A program made the position numbers and the translations under genes. From assembly GCF_014280965.1 (NCBI RefSeq), contig NZ_JACODZ010000011.1, positions 62,001 through 126,000 of the forward strand: a stretch of DNA of 64,000 nt. The letters are read 5' to 3'. Each line of letters starts with the position of its first letter. The stretch's first letter is position 1. The notes under the pieces are model-generated. The model had not been told where the DNA came from, searched no databases, and saw only the letters and a list, made by a program, of their open reading frames with translations. This DNA is from Echinicola salinicaeni. Its GTDB lineage: Bacteria > Bacteroidota > Bacteroidia > Cytophagales > Cyclobacteriaceae. This document shows positions 8,856-17,484 of this stretch, in pieces.

Positions 8856-10286
8856 ATGAGTTCAGAGGCCAAAGCAGTATGGGACGAGTGTTTGCGTGTC
8901 ATTGAAGATCACGTAAATGACCAAAGTTTTTCCACCTGGTTTAAACCGATAAACCCGGTGAGATTGGACAGTTCAATACTTACCATTCAAGTACCTAGCC
9001 AATTTTTTTATGAATGGCTTGAGGACAACTATGTTCAAGTACTAAAACTAGCTATTAAGAATGTTCTTGGTCCAAATGGGAAACTTGAATATGCTGTAGT
9101 TGTAGATAGAGGCAATTCACAAAATCAGCCTTATGTAGTCAGCTATCCTCAAGGAAATATCAGCCCTAACAAAAAGAAAGCCGCTGAAAAACTGGAAAAA
9201 GAGCAGAGCAGAAGTCCTTTTGATATGAAGTCTTTGGACAGTAATGCGCTCTTACAATCCAACCTAAACCCAAATTACAGCTTCAACTCTTATATAGAAG
9301 GAGACTGTAATCGTTTGGCAAGGTCTGCTGGTTATGCTGTAGCTACCAAACCGGGAGTAACTTCCTTTAACCCCTTGATGATTTATGGTGGAGTGGGACT
9401 GGGAAAAACCCACTTGATTCAAGCCATTGGAAATGAAATAAAAAATGGCCCAGAAGAAAAGTTTGTCCTCTATGTATCCTCCGAAAAGTTTGTAAATCAA
9501 TTCATGGATTCCATTAAAGATGGAAATATGAAAAGCTTTACTAATTTCTATATGCAGGTGGATGTGCTGATTATTGATGATATTCAATTTTTGGCAGGAA
9601 AGGACAGAACTCAAGAAATGTTCTTCCACATTTTCAATCACCTCCACCAAAACAAGAAGCAAATCATCATGACTTCCGACTGTCCTCCTAAGGACCTAAA
9701 AGGCTTGGAAGAAAGGTTGTTGTCCAGGTTTAAATGGGGGCTGACAGCAGATTTGCATATGCCTGATTTTGAAACCAGGGTAGCCATTATCAAAAGAAAA
9801 ATGCAAACTGAGGGAATTTATATTCCTGATGATGTCATTGAATATTTGGCCTACACCGTAGACACCAATATTCGAGAACTTGAGGGAGTACTAATTTCAT
9901 TGATCGCCCATGCTTCCCTAAATAGGGTAGAAATTGATCTTGGTTTGGCCAAGACCATCATGAAGAATATTGTAAAAGACATTGAAACAGAAGTGGGTAT
10001 AGACTTTATCCAAAAAACTGTATCCGATTATTACGGAATAAAACTGGATGATTTAAAGGCCAAAACGCGGAAAAAGGAAATTGTAGTTGCAAGACAAGTG
10101 GCCATGTATTTCTCCAAGGAGTTTACCAATCATTCATTGAAATCCATAGGTTACCATTTTGGAGGAAGAGACCACAGTACTGTCATTCACGCTGTACAAA
10201 CAGTCAACGACCTCATTGAGACGGACACGGCATTTAAGAATGCTATCAATGAACAAAGGAAAAAATTCAAAATGAGATCATACTAA
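8856..10286 (+). CDS. dnaA: Chromosomal replication initiator protein DnaA
   Basis: Binds DnaA boxes and opens the origin in an ATP-dependent way. The 476-residue protein shows domain I (WDECLRVIEDHVNDQSFSTW), the AAA+ core with Walker A (YGGVGLGKTHL, about residue 177) and Walker B (VLIIDDIQFLAG), and the sensor/arginine-finger region (LSRFKWGLTADL). The DNA-binding domain IV carries the signature GGRDHSTVIHAV near the end. Length and order are normal. It is divergent from mutA and ends in a bidirectional terminator. No dnaN or gyrase neighbour is present, as is usual in Bacteroidetes. Confidence 0.98.
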   Translation: MSSEAKAVWDECLRVIEDHVNDQSFSTWFKPINPVRLDSSILTIQVPSQFFYEWLEDNYVQVLKLAIKNVLGPNGKLEYAVVVDRGNSQNQPYVVSYPQGNISPNKKKAAEKLEKEQSRSPFDMKSLDSNALLQSNLNPNYSFNSYIEGDCNRLARSAGYAVATKPGVTSFNPLMIYGGVGLGKTHLIQAIGNEIKNGPEEKFVLYVSSEKFVNQFMDSIKDGNMKSFTNFYMQVDVLIIDDIQFLAGKDRTQEMFFHIFNHLHQNKKQIIMTSDCPPKDLKGLEERLLSRFKWGLTADLHMPDFETRVAIIKRKMQTEGIYIPDDVIEYLAYTVDTNIRELEGVLISLIAHASLNRVEIDLGLAKTIMKNIVKDIETEVGIDFIQKTVSDYYGIKLDDLKAKTRKKEIVVARQVAMYFSKEFTNHSLKSIGYHFGGRDHSTVIHAVQTVNDLIETDTAFKNAINEQRKKFKMRSY

Positions 10287-10311
10287 AAAAAGGGGCGCTG
10301 CCCCTTTTTTT
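10285..10311. terminator. Bidirectional terminator between dnaA and the DUF3298-type lipoprotein gene
   Basis: A-run, GGGG, five-base loop CGCTG, CCCC, T-run. It works in both directions for the two convergent genes. Confidence 0.8.
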
Positions 10312-11089
10312 ATTGCTTAACCACCCCATTCAAATTCGCTAAAGGTAGCCTCAGTTCTGTTTGTCCCATAGAGTAAGGAGCGATTTCATAAGTATTATAA
10401 AGCAAAACAAATTCCTCCCCTTCATAGCCCATGGCAGCTGGAAGGAAAAACGCTCCTTTCTCTAGGAAAAACCTGCCGTCTTCCTCAAGGCTTATCCCCT
10501 CTTTCACCTCATGATATTTTCGAAAAGCCTGTTCGGCCAGTTCCATCAATTTCTCTTCATCCAAAACAATATCTTCATTTTTTAGCAGGGACAGCGCTTC
10601 CACATCAAAATTCATGTATTGACTCACGTAATTGGGGTGAGCTCCTCCTGTATATGAACTGTTGAAAAATTTAATTGAAACCAAATCACTGCCCATCAAT
10701 TCTACCATAGCTTCGGTTTCGGTAAACCAAGACTGACTGGACTCTGGAAAATCCTTTTTAAAAGAATTGTACTCCTCCAAAATATCATTTGCCATATCAT
10801 CCAATGAAGGCAAGTCACTGTCTTTTTCGCCCCAGTCTAAATACATCTTCAATTGCTCAAGAACATGGATATTCAGCAATACCCTCAATGTATCCTCTCC
10901 TCCACTGAATATTGGATAATTCATTTTCACTTCCGCACAGGACGCTTCTCCGTCAAGACAGATTGATTTCTCAAATTCTTCAATTTCATATGATAATGGA
11001 TCCACAGTCGCTTCCTGTTTTGAAGAATTACAGGCCAACAAAATAAACCCGCTTAACAGGAAAGGCCATTGAACAGTTTTTAATCTCAT
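10310..11089 (-). CDS. Lipoprotein of the DUF3298/DUF4163 (RsiV-like) type
   Basis: 259 residues, with a signal sequence ending in a lipobox (LSGFILLAC, Cys about 20), so probably lipid-anchored outside the inner membrane. The middle carries the DUF4163 pattern and the hallmark YTGGAHPN of DUF3298, where the family's fold is lysozyme-inhibitor/RsiV-like. It follows meaB by 5 bases and is likely co-transcribed, though no functional link to the mutase is evident. The exact role is unknown. Confidence 0.75.
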   Translation of the reverse strand: MRLKTVQWPFLLSGFILLACNSSKQEATVDPLSYEIEEFEKSICLDGEASCAEVKMNYPIFSGGEDTLRVLLNIHVLEQLKMYLDWGEKDSDLPSLDDMANDILEEYNSFKKDFPESSQSWFTETEAMVELMGSDLVSIKFFNSSYTGGAHPNYVSQYMNFDVEALSLLKNEDIVLDEEKLMELAEQAFRKYHEVKEGISLEEDGRFFLEKGAFFLPAAMGYEGEEFVLLYNTYEIAPYSMGQTELRLPLANLNGVVKQ

Positions 11090-11094
11090 TTTTT

Positions 11095-12105
11095 CTAGTC
11101 TCTAACTATTTGGTTTAAAAAATCATTTACCAAATTTCTTGCCATAGATTGCGGTGAAAAATCCCCTTCTTTAATAGCAGGTAAAATATCTTGTATTTTG
11201 TTCTTAACATCCTTGTTTTGATAAAATCTAGCTTCTAATATTTGCTGCACATAGGCATAAAACCAATATTCTCGCTGATGAATTCGATTTTCATTGAAAT
11301 AGCCAGAAGCCTTCATTTTTTGTTCAAAATCCCTTATCAGCTGCCATATTTCCTCCAATCCTCTCTTATTCTTGGAAGAACAAAGCAAGACTTTCGGTAT
11401 CCATCCATCTCCCCTTACACCCAAAAGTTGACTGGCATTTTGCAAAGCAATTTTAGTTTCTTCAGCTTTGGACTCTAGACCTCCATCCACTTTTGTCATA
11501 ACAATCGCATCTGCCATTTCCATGATTCCACGTTTGATTCCTTGTAACTCATCTCCAGAATCAGGTTGTACCAAAAGTAAAAAGAAATCTACCATTTCAT
11601 TCACGATAAACTCGGACTGTCCCACCCCCACCGTTTCGACAAGCACCACATCATAACCTGCGGCCTCACAGAGCAAAATACTCTCCCTTGTCCTCATTCC
11701 AACACCACCTAAGCTTTGTGCATTTGGGGATGGCCTAATAAATACATTTTGGTCTTTTGAAAGTGACTCCATCCGGGTCTTATCACCTAAAATACTCCCC
11801 CTTGATTTTTGACTACTTGGATCTATGGTGAGCACAGCCAGCCGCTTCCCTTTCTTCACAAGCAATTGCCCAAAATACTCTATGAAAGTACTTTTCCCTA
11901 CCCCTCCAGCACCTGTAACACCTATTCTAATAGAATTACCAGTGTATTTCATAACCCTATCTAGCAGTTGATCGCCCAGTAATTGATCCGACTCCAATTT
12001 ACTTTCCAATAAGGTAATAGCCCTGCTTAGAATAAGCGTATCTTGTGCCAGCAGCCCTTGCTCATACGCTGATAAATTCAATCTGTTTCGATTGGAATTT
12101 GACAT
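11095..12105 (-). CDS. meaB: Methylmalonyl-CoA mutase-associated GTPase MeaB
   Basis: A G3E-family GTPase that guards methylmalonyl-CoA mutase, gating adenosylcobalamin loading and removing damaged cofactor. The 336-residue chain has the P-loop GAGGVGKST at residues 65-73. Further G motifs are LTIDPSS, DVVLVETVGVGQSE and MTKVDGGLE (NKxD variant TKVD). The C-terminal dimerisation arm (REYWFYAYVQQILEARF) is present. Its client subunits MutA/MutB are encoded 2.8 kb away across dnaA, so the pathway is split around the initiator gene. Confidence 0.95.
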   Translation of the reverse strand: MSNSNRNRLNLSAYEQGLLAQDTLILSRAITLLESKLESDQLLGDQLLDRVMKYTGNSIRIGVTGAGGVGKSTFIEYFGQLLVKKGKRLAVLTIDPSSQKSRGSILGDKTRMESLSKDQNVFIRPSPNAQSLGGVGMRTRESILLCEAAGYDVVLVETVGVGQSEFIVNEMVDFFLLLVQPDSGDELQGIKRGIMEMADAIVMTKVDGGLESKAEETKIALQNASQLLGVRGDGWIPKVLLCSSKNKRGLEEIWQLIRDFEQKMKASGYFNENRIHQREYWFYAYVQQILEARFYQNKDVKNKIQDILPAIKEGDFSPQSMARNLVNDFLNQIVRD

Positions 12106-12134
12106 AAAAGTGTGCTTACTTTTTGAAACTTAAA

Positions 12135-12539
12135 TTATTGAAACGGATACCTGATAAAACCTTCTTCCCCCATCGCCTTTTTCTCAAATTTTCCAAGGCA
12201 ATCATCATTATATTTAAAATCAAAATAAGGTTCAGTACCTACCACTTTTTGGGGATATCCCTCTTTATCAGAAAAGAAATAAACTTTCGTATTACCATAT
12301 TTAGTATGAGGCATCATCTTACCATACGTTTCCATCTCTTGCCATAAGGTGTCAGACACTGTAACTACATATACCCTTTTTATGGGACCAGTATTATTAG
12401 GGTTCCTATATTTACTGATCTCTTTAAAATCCATCTTTAAATCCTTTATACTTGGTTGCGTAAAAGTATCTGCCAGTATCCAGGTCAATAAGCCAAAAAC
12501 TACAAGCAAGATCAAGTAAAACACTTTTTTAGTTTTCAT
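12135..12539 (-). CDS. Hypothetical membrane-anchored protein
   Basis: 134 residues of no family I recognise. One N-terminal hydrophobic segment (VFYLILLVVFGLLTWILA) suggests a signal anchor with the rest outside the cytoplasm. The remainder is soluble and mixed alpha/beta in appearance (RVYVVTVSDTLWQEMETYGK, TKVYFFSDKEGYPQKVVG). It lies 29 bases upstream of meaB on the same strand and may share its transcript. Confidence 0.6.
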   Translation of the reverse strand: MKTKKVFYLILLVVFGLLTWILADTFTQPSIKDLKMDFKEISKYRNPNNTGPIKRVYVVTVSDTLWQEMETYGKMMPHTKYGNTKVYFFSDKEGYPQKVVGTEPYFDFKYNDDCLGKFEKKAMGEEGFIRYPFQ

Positions 12540-12593
12540 TATAATCTAAGGTTCTTCTCTCTTAAAACATTAATTTAGGGGAAAAATTCGAAT

Positions 12594-13130
12594 ATGGGGT
12601 TTGAATATATCAAAGCACTGCATATAATCTTTATTGTCACATGGTTTGCAGGCTTATTTTACATCGTCAGACTATTTATTTATCAAGTTGAAACCCTTGA
12701 GAGGCCAACAGAAGAACAAAAATTTCTTAGACCTCAATTGGACTTAATGGCTAAAAGGCTTTGGCTAGGTATTACTTGGCCTTCTGCCATTTTAACCCTG
12801 ATTTTTGGTTTTTGGACGCTTTATTACCGTTGGGGTTATTTAGAATTGGGCTTTATGCAGGCCAAACTTGGCTTCGTTTTTTTCCTATATGTTTATCATT
12901 TTATTTGCCATAGAATTTATAAAGACCTTCAAAAAGGAAACGCCAAGTGGACCTCTACGCAGCTAAGAATCTGGAATGAGGTAGCCACAATCATCCTCTT
13001 CGCTGTAGTCTTCTTAATCGTCATGAAAAGCCTAATAAACATGCTTTGGGGGATCATAGGATTGCTACTATTGAGCGCTTTGCTGATGCTGGGCATCAAG
13101 CTTTACAAAAGATCTCGTGAAAGGAACTAA
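12594..13130 (+). CDS. hemJ: HemJ-type protoporphyrinogen oxidase (CopD-like membrane protein)
   Basis: Converts protoporphyrinogen IX to protoporphyrin IX in heme synthesis. The 178-residue protein has four to five membrane segments. It keeps the first-helix histidine (IKALHIIFIVTWFAGLFYI) and the downstream GxxK/H helix (FMQAKLGFVFFLYVYHFICH) typical of HemJ. The last helix (MLWGIIGLLLLSALLMLGI) extends a little beyond the core. It is followed by SCO and cytochrome c genes, a heme/copper respiratory context that fits the call. Confidence 0.8.
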   Translation: MGFEYIKALHIIFIVTWFAGLFYIVRLFIYQVETLERPTEEQKFLRPQLDLMAKRLWLGITWPSAILTLIFGFWTLYYRWGYLELGFMQAKLGFVFFLYVYHFICHRIYKDLQKGNAKWTSTQLRIWNEVATIILFAVVFLIVMKSLINMLWGIIGLLLLSALLMLGIKLYKRSRERN

Positions 13131-13162
13131 TCAATATTTTAAATTGTAGATTAACAAAAAAA

Positions 13163-13831
13163 ATGTTCAGACACAATCTCACCATATTCACCTTACTTGC
13201 ATCTATATTATTTATTTGGAACTGTACTTCGAAAACAGATAATAATGAGCAATTACCTTTTTTGGGACACAAGTACACGGAGGAAAAGAATGCCAATGGC
13301 AAAACAATTGCTGATACAGTTTATCATACCATTGCTCCTTTTTCATTTACCGACCAACAAGGCAATACCATCACCAATGAGGAAGTCAAAGGTAAAGTAT
13401 ATGTCGCTGATTTTTTCTTCACCTCGTGCCCGACCATTTGTCCTGTAATGAAATCCCAAATGCTTAGGGTCTATGAAAAATTCAAAGACAATCCCAACTT
13501 CAAAATTTTAAGCCACTCTATAGACCCCACTTATGACACTGTAGAAGTGCTAAAAGATTATGCCGAAAGATTAGGTATAGAGGATGCCCGCACTTGGCAT
13601 TTTCTCACCGGAGATCAAGAAAGAATTTTTGAAATCGGCCAAACCAGCTATTTGGCAACAGCCATGGAAGACAAAAATGAACCTGGAGGTTTTTTACACA
13701 GTGGAGCTTTTATCTTAATTGACCAAGAAGGTCATATTAGAGGGGTATATGACGGCACCAAAGGGGATCAGGTCGATAAATTAATAAAGGATATTCCAAA
13801 AATTCTGAATAATAATGATAAAGGGGCTTAA
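13163..13831 (+). CDS. SCO family protein (copper chaperone/thiol oxidoreductase)
   Basis: 222 residues, a lipoprotein by its N-terminus (SILFIWNC, Cys21). The thioredoxin fold carries the copper-binding CxxxC at Cys89 and Cys93 (FTSCPTICPVM) and the distal histidine in FLHSGAF. SCO proteins deliver copper to subunit II of cytochrome oxidase or keep its thiols reduced. The stop overlaps the start of the cytochrome c gene by 17 bases, showing tight coupling. No oxidase subunit gene lies nearby. Confidence 0.9.
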   Translation: MFRHNLTIFTLLASILFIWNCTSKTDNNEQLPFLGHKYTEEKNANGKTIADTVYHTIAPFSFTDQQGNTITNEEVKGKVYVADFFFTSCPTICPVMKSQMLRVYEKFKDNPNFKILSHSIDPTYDTVEVLKDYAERLGIEDARTWHFLTGDQERIFEIGQTSYLATAMEDKNEPGGFLHSGAFILIDQEGHIRGVYDGTKGDQVDKLIKDIPKILNNNDKGA

Positions 13832-14261
13832 CCTATTCTTTACCGGATTTTTCTTATCTCTACTTATTGGGGGCTGTCAAGAAAACAAAAAAGACCATTT
13901 TTCACTAAATAGTATAAAAGACCTCAAAACCCGGCAATATGCCATAGAGGGGCAAGTATTATATGAAAATCACTGTGCCAACTGTCACCAATCAGATGGC
14001 TCCGGGCTGGGCAGATTGATCCCTCCCCTTAAAGATGCCGATTACCTAAAAGCTGATATCGGAAGGACAGTAAGACTGATCAAACATGGCATTAAAGGCA
14101 AAATTATTGTAAATGGAAAAGAATACAATAAAGAAATGCCTGCAAACCCTGCCTTGACTAACTTGGAAATTGCAGAAATCACCACATATATCTACACCGT
14201 CTTCACAGGGGAAGAAAAAATCATAGGAGTGAAGGAAGTTAAATCATTTTTAGAGGAGTAA
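13815..14261 (+). CDS. Lipoprotein c-type cytochrome
   Basis: 148 residues with a lipobox (LSLLIGGC, Cys21) and one heme site, CANCH at residues 54-58. The probable axial methionine is in YNKEMPANPAL. It is a class I mono-heme cytochrome anchored to a membrane on the periplasmic side. Coupled to the SCO gene by overlapping reading frames, it may serve as an electron donor or acceptor in the same respiratory branch. Confidence 0.9.
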   Translation: MIKGLNLFFTGFFLSLLIGGCQENKKDHFSLNSIKDLKTRQYAIEGQVLYENHCANCHQSDGSGLGRLIPPLKDADYLKADIGRTVRLIKHGIKGKIIVNGKEYNKEMPANPALTNLEIAEITTYIYTVFTGEEKIIGVKEVKSFLEE

Positions 14262-14264
14262 ATC

Positions 14265-14684
14265 TTACTCCTCTATTTTCTTGGCCGCCTCCAATGCCTT
14301 TTTGATATCTTCATTGACCTTCGAAACCTTCTCTTTTTGTTCATTTAAATAATTAATTGCCTCTTCTTCCTCCATTTCGCTTAAATCAGCTTTAAATTGT
14401 CTCATCCAAACAAACATTCCATCATAAGCTTTTTCTAAATGACTGGCTAATCCTCTTAGCTCTTCTACCTTATTGTTATTATTGACACTGTCTTCAAGAT
14501 GATATTGTTCAGCCAAATCAATTAACCTTTTCTCTTCAGACTTAAGCTCTCCCATTTTTGGCATAACTTCATCATGAATCTTAATTACCTCATCCTTTAA
14601 AACTTCCTGCTCTGACGCTCCACCACAAGACACCATAATTGCCAAACAAATAATCACTAAAACTGCTCTTTTGGTCATTTTCAT
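14265..14684 (-). CDS. Small coiled-coil lipoprotein, function unknown
   Basis: About 139 residues starting at the ATG reading MKMTKRAVLV. An upstream extension to 14720 would put residues before the signal sequence and is rejected. The lipobox is LAIMVSC. The mature part is charged and almost wholly helical (EVLKDEVIKIHDEVMPKMGE, LSEMEEEEAINYLNEQKEKV), consistent with a coiled coil. Such proteins are common in Cytophagales and often carry uninformative names. It converges with the cytochrome c gene with only three bases between them. Confidence 0.7.
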   Translation of the reverse strand: MKMTKRAVLVIICLAIMVSCGGASEQEVLKDEVIKIHDEVMPKMGELKSEEKRLIDLAEQYHLEDSVNNNNKVEELRGLASHLEKAYDGMFVWMRQFKADLSEMEEEEAINYLNEQKEKVSKVNEDIKKALEAAKKIEE

Positions 14685-14961
14685 ATCTAAAATCATTTTC
14701 CCCAAATTTCCCCAATTCAATCATGAGAATGAAATAAAACTACAATTAAATCATTCTTCATTCCAAGAGTACTGGTAAATTAAGATGTCAAATTTATAGT
14801 AATCCATTATCCAAAAAGCTATTTTTAGATTTTCATATACTTTTCTGTCTTAGACATGCTTCGTCCATGTTTACCAGAAAATACGGAACAGTTGAATCCC
14901 GTTATAAATATCAAGTACTTATTGTTTTAGCATTAGAAAATTATCCAATTAAATCATTACT

Positions 14962-15783
14962 ATGAAACCATTTTGTTTTGCTGTAGATCAAATAATTAAT
15001 AGTGAAAAGGCGAGTATGCACCCAATGGACATTGGCTTAATCCGTGGCTATGCTGTATTTGATTTTTTCAGAACTGTGAACTACAAACCCCTGTTTTTAA
15101 AAGACTATCTCAATAGATTTATCCGCTCAGCCGAAAAAACCCACCTCAACTTAAATCTAGATATCAAACAGTTAGAAGCTGTTATTCTTGACCTCATCAA
15201 AAAAAATGATCTAAAATCAGGCGGAATAAGAATGGTATTGTCAGGTGGAGTCTCGGATAATCATTTTTCTCCTGACAAAGGAAGTTTGTATATTTTCTGT
15301 GAGGAATTGTTATTGCCCTCCCAAGAAAAGTACAACAAAGGAGTAAACCTATTAACAGTAGATTATATCAGGCCTATCCCAGAAATTAAAACGACCAATT
15401 ACGCGTTACCGGTTTACCTCAGCGCTGACTGGAAATCAAAAGGTGCAGAAGATGTGCTTTACCATTCCGATGGCATTATATCAGAAAGCTCTAGAAGCAA
15501 TATTTTCATAGTGAAAAATGGAAAGCTCAGTACTCCAAAGGAAAATATTTTATTAGGGATCACTAGAAAAAGAATTCTTGAAATCGAACCCTCTATCCAA
15601 ATACGGGACATTTCATTACAAGAGGTCTTGGACGCAGACGAAGTATTTATAAGTAGTACGACAAAAAGAATGCTTCCTGTCACTCAAATTGATGGTAAAA
15701 ATATTGGCGCTGGAACTCCCGGTGACATCACTAAAAAGATCTATAAACAATTCTTGTCTTTAGAAGAAAAAAGCGCCCTTTAA
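14962..15783 (+). CDS. Class IV aminotransferase (branched-chain/4-amino-4-deoxychorismate lyase-like)
   Basis: A PLP enzyme of fold type IV, 273 residues. Features include the N-terminal RGYAVFDFFRT, the catalytic lysine at about residue 142 (EIKTTNYALPVYLS), and the phosphate-binding segment GIISESSRSNIFIVKNGKL. DADEVFISSTTKRMLPVTQI closes the active site. Substrate cannot be read from sequence: IlvE, PabC and D-amino-acid transaminase all share this frame, and the short length leans toward PabC or an IlvE-like enzyme. A single gene, ended by a strong hairpin. Confidence 0.82.
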   Translation: MKPFCFAVDQIINSEKASMHPMDIGLIRGYAVFDFFRTVNYKPLFLKDYLNRFIRSAEKTHLNLNLDIKQLEAVILDLIKKNDLKSGGIRMVLSGGVSDNHFSPDKGSLYIFCEELLLPSQEKYNKGVNLLTVDYIRPIPEIKTTNYALPVYLSADWKSKGAEDVLYHSDGIISESSRSNIFIVKNGKLSTPKENILLGITRKRILEIEPSIQIRDISLQEVLDADEVFISSTTKRMLPVTQIDGKNIGAGTPGDITKKIYKQFLSLEEKSAL

Positions 15784-15800
15784 CAAAGCGCTTTTTTCTT
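15764..15800. terminator. Bidirectional terminator, 13-bp stem
   Basis: AAGAAAAAAGCGC (15764-15776) pairs with GCGCTTTTTTCTT (15788-15800). It overlaps the stop codon of the aminotransferase and also serves the convergent DUF3299-like gene. Confidence 0.8.
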
Positions 15801-15805
15801 TGTTT

Positions 15806-16243
15806 TTATAAAACTAATTCCGCATCTGTTAGGATATACATTAGTTTTTCGGGATCCTTTTTGTTCAGTTTTAAGGTCCCTTTAACCTTTACCCGCTTGG
15901 AGGTATATTCAATTGGTGTACTTAACATCACTTCCATCACGGTTTCAGGTCCCCCAGAACCACAGAAAAAACATTCTGCAATCGGTAAAGAGGACAATAT
16001 AATATGCTCTGGCTTAAACATTCCTTCAAAAGGAATAATATAACCATCAGCAGCAACTTCTTTCCCTTCTAGGGATTTTATCTTATCACTGAAAACAGGC
16101 AAATACAACTCCCCATATTCATCATTACCTATTTCATAAGTAACCTCAGAAAGGTCCTTCCAAACACTTTTTTCTGATTGGGCATGACCAAGGCCTAAAA
16201 AGCCCAACATCAATACCACTAACAAACTCAACTTTAATCTCAT
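15806..16243 (-). CDS. Small secreted protein, DUF3299-like
   Basis: 145 residues with a cleavable signal peptide (LGFLGLGHA/QSEK). The core GYIIPFEG...FCGSGGPE matches my memory of DUF3299, where a CG-rich turn follows a Gly-Tyr-x-Ile-Pro strand. A Cys-Phe-Phe-Cys pair (AECFFCGSGG) could bind metal or form a disulfide. It is the last gene of the minus-strand operon after the ABC permease (14-base gap), suggesting a periplasmic partner of that transporter. Function unknown. Confidence 0.65.
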   Translation of the reverse strand: MRLKLSLLVVLMLGFLGLGHAQSEKSVWKDLSEVTYEIGNDEYGELYLPVFSDKIKSLEGKEVAADGYIIPFEGMFKPEHIILSSLPIAECFFCGSGGPETVMEVMLSTPIEYTSKRVKVKGTLKLNKKDPEKLMYILTDAELVL

Positions 16244-16257
16244 TTTCTTATTCTTCT

Positions 16258-17484
16258 CTATTTAGTCAACTGTTTTGCTATATCTGTCTTATAAGCTCCC
16301 AAAGCAGGAATTAAGGAAGCAAAAACCCCAACGGTAATTGCGTAAACTAGGATCCAAACTTCTGCTTTAAGGAATATCCAAGCAGAAATATTGCTTAATG
16401 CACCTTGTTCCTGCCCCATAACCAAAAATGATAGAAAAAGGTGCCCCATGAGTATCCCGACTATCGCACCTAAGCTTGTCAAGATAATCCCTTCCAAAAC
16501 GATATGAACAAACAATTGCCCTTTGGAAGCTCCTATAGTGCGCATTACAGCCAAATCGTACCTTCTTTCCTTTAGTGAATTATAAAGTGCAATAAAGATG
16601 CCTAAACCAGCTATAAAAATTATAACAAAAGCCAGCCCTTTAATAAGCTTTATCCCAACTCCCAAAAGTTCAAATAATCTTGAAATCTCAAAAGTTGGGG
16701 ATGCCGCTTGCAAAGAGCTTCTACTATTGATAAACCTGGGCAGCTGCACTGCCGCCATAGGACTTCTATACTGAATCAGAAGGGTAGTGATCTGTCTATC
16801 TTCTTCTGTTTCTGGAAAGCCTCTCTTAGCTACCGCATTTTCCATTTTGTCATGATCATGCTCTCCTTCCTTGCCATGGGTAAACCAAACCGATTCCAAA
16901 CTAGTTAGAATAAGTTTATCCACCACCTTCCCCGAAGGAGCAAGAACACCAGTCACCCTATAATCATGATGGTCATGCTCATGACTGCTACTTCCTATCC
17001 CATGGGAGCCCATAAAAGTATCTCCCACTTTAAGATTTAATTTCTCTGCCACGGCACTTCCCAGTACCACTTCAAAAGGCTTTTCCCAAGCTCCTCCTGA
17101 AGCAAAAGAAACTTCATAAAGATCCAAATAATCATGATTGGTACCTACAATTCTATATCCTCCATAATTATCCCCTAAGCTCAAAGGGATAGTTTTCTTT
17201 ACCAATCTGTTTCGGGAAACTCCCTTAGCTTCTTTCAAATCTATATTGCCAGTAGGAAAATCAATATGGTATACGCTGGATAGGATGAGCTGCAAAGGAC
17301 TTCCTTTTGCCCCAACTACCAAGTCGACGCCTTTGGCATCCCTGCTCATCTGATTTTCGAATTGATCTTGAATAAGAATCAAAACCGTAATAATAGCCAA
17401 ACCCAATGCAAGTAACAAAATGTTCAGCCCCGTATTCATGGGCTTTGCGACCAGGTATTTCCAACTTAATCGAACCATGTTCAT
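16258..17484 (-). CDS. FtsX/MacB-type ABC transporter permease with His-rich loop
   Basis: 408 residues: one N-terminal membrane helix (LNILLLALGLAIITVLILI), a large periplasmic domain, then three C-terminal helices with the FtsX pattern (YNSLKERRYDLAVMRTIGAS). The periplasmic part has two His/Asp clusters, SSSHEHDHHDYRV and GKEGEHDHDKME, unusual for the family and suggestive of metal contact. Its start overlaps the ATPase gene by four bases. Such permeases work by mechanical coupling to outer partners more than by direct import. Metal handling is inference. Confidence 0.85.
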   Translation of the reverse strand: MNMVRLSWKYLVAKPMNTGLNILLLALGLAIITVLILIQDQFENQMSRDAKGVDLVVGAKGSPLQLILSSVYHIDFPTGNIDLKEAKGVSRNRLVKKTIPLSLGDNYGGYRIVGTNHDYLDLYEVSFASGGAWEKPFEVVLGSAVAEKLNLKVGDTFMGSHGIGSSSHEHDHHDYRVTGVLAPSGKVVDKLILTSLESVWFTHGKEGEHDHDKMENAVAKRGFPETEEDRQITTLLIQYRSPMAAVQLPRFINSRSSLQAASPTFEISRLFELLGVGIKLIKGLAFVIIFIAGLGIFIALYNSLKERRYDLAVMRTIGASKGQLFVHIVLEGIILTSLGAIVGILMGHLFLSFLVMGQEQGALSNISAWIFLKAEVWILVYAITVGVFASLIPALGAYKTDIAKQLTK

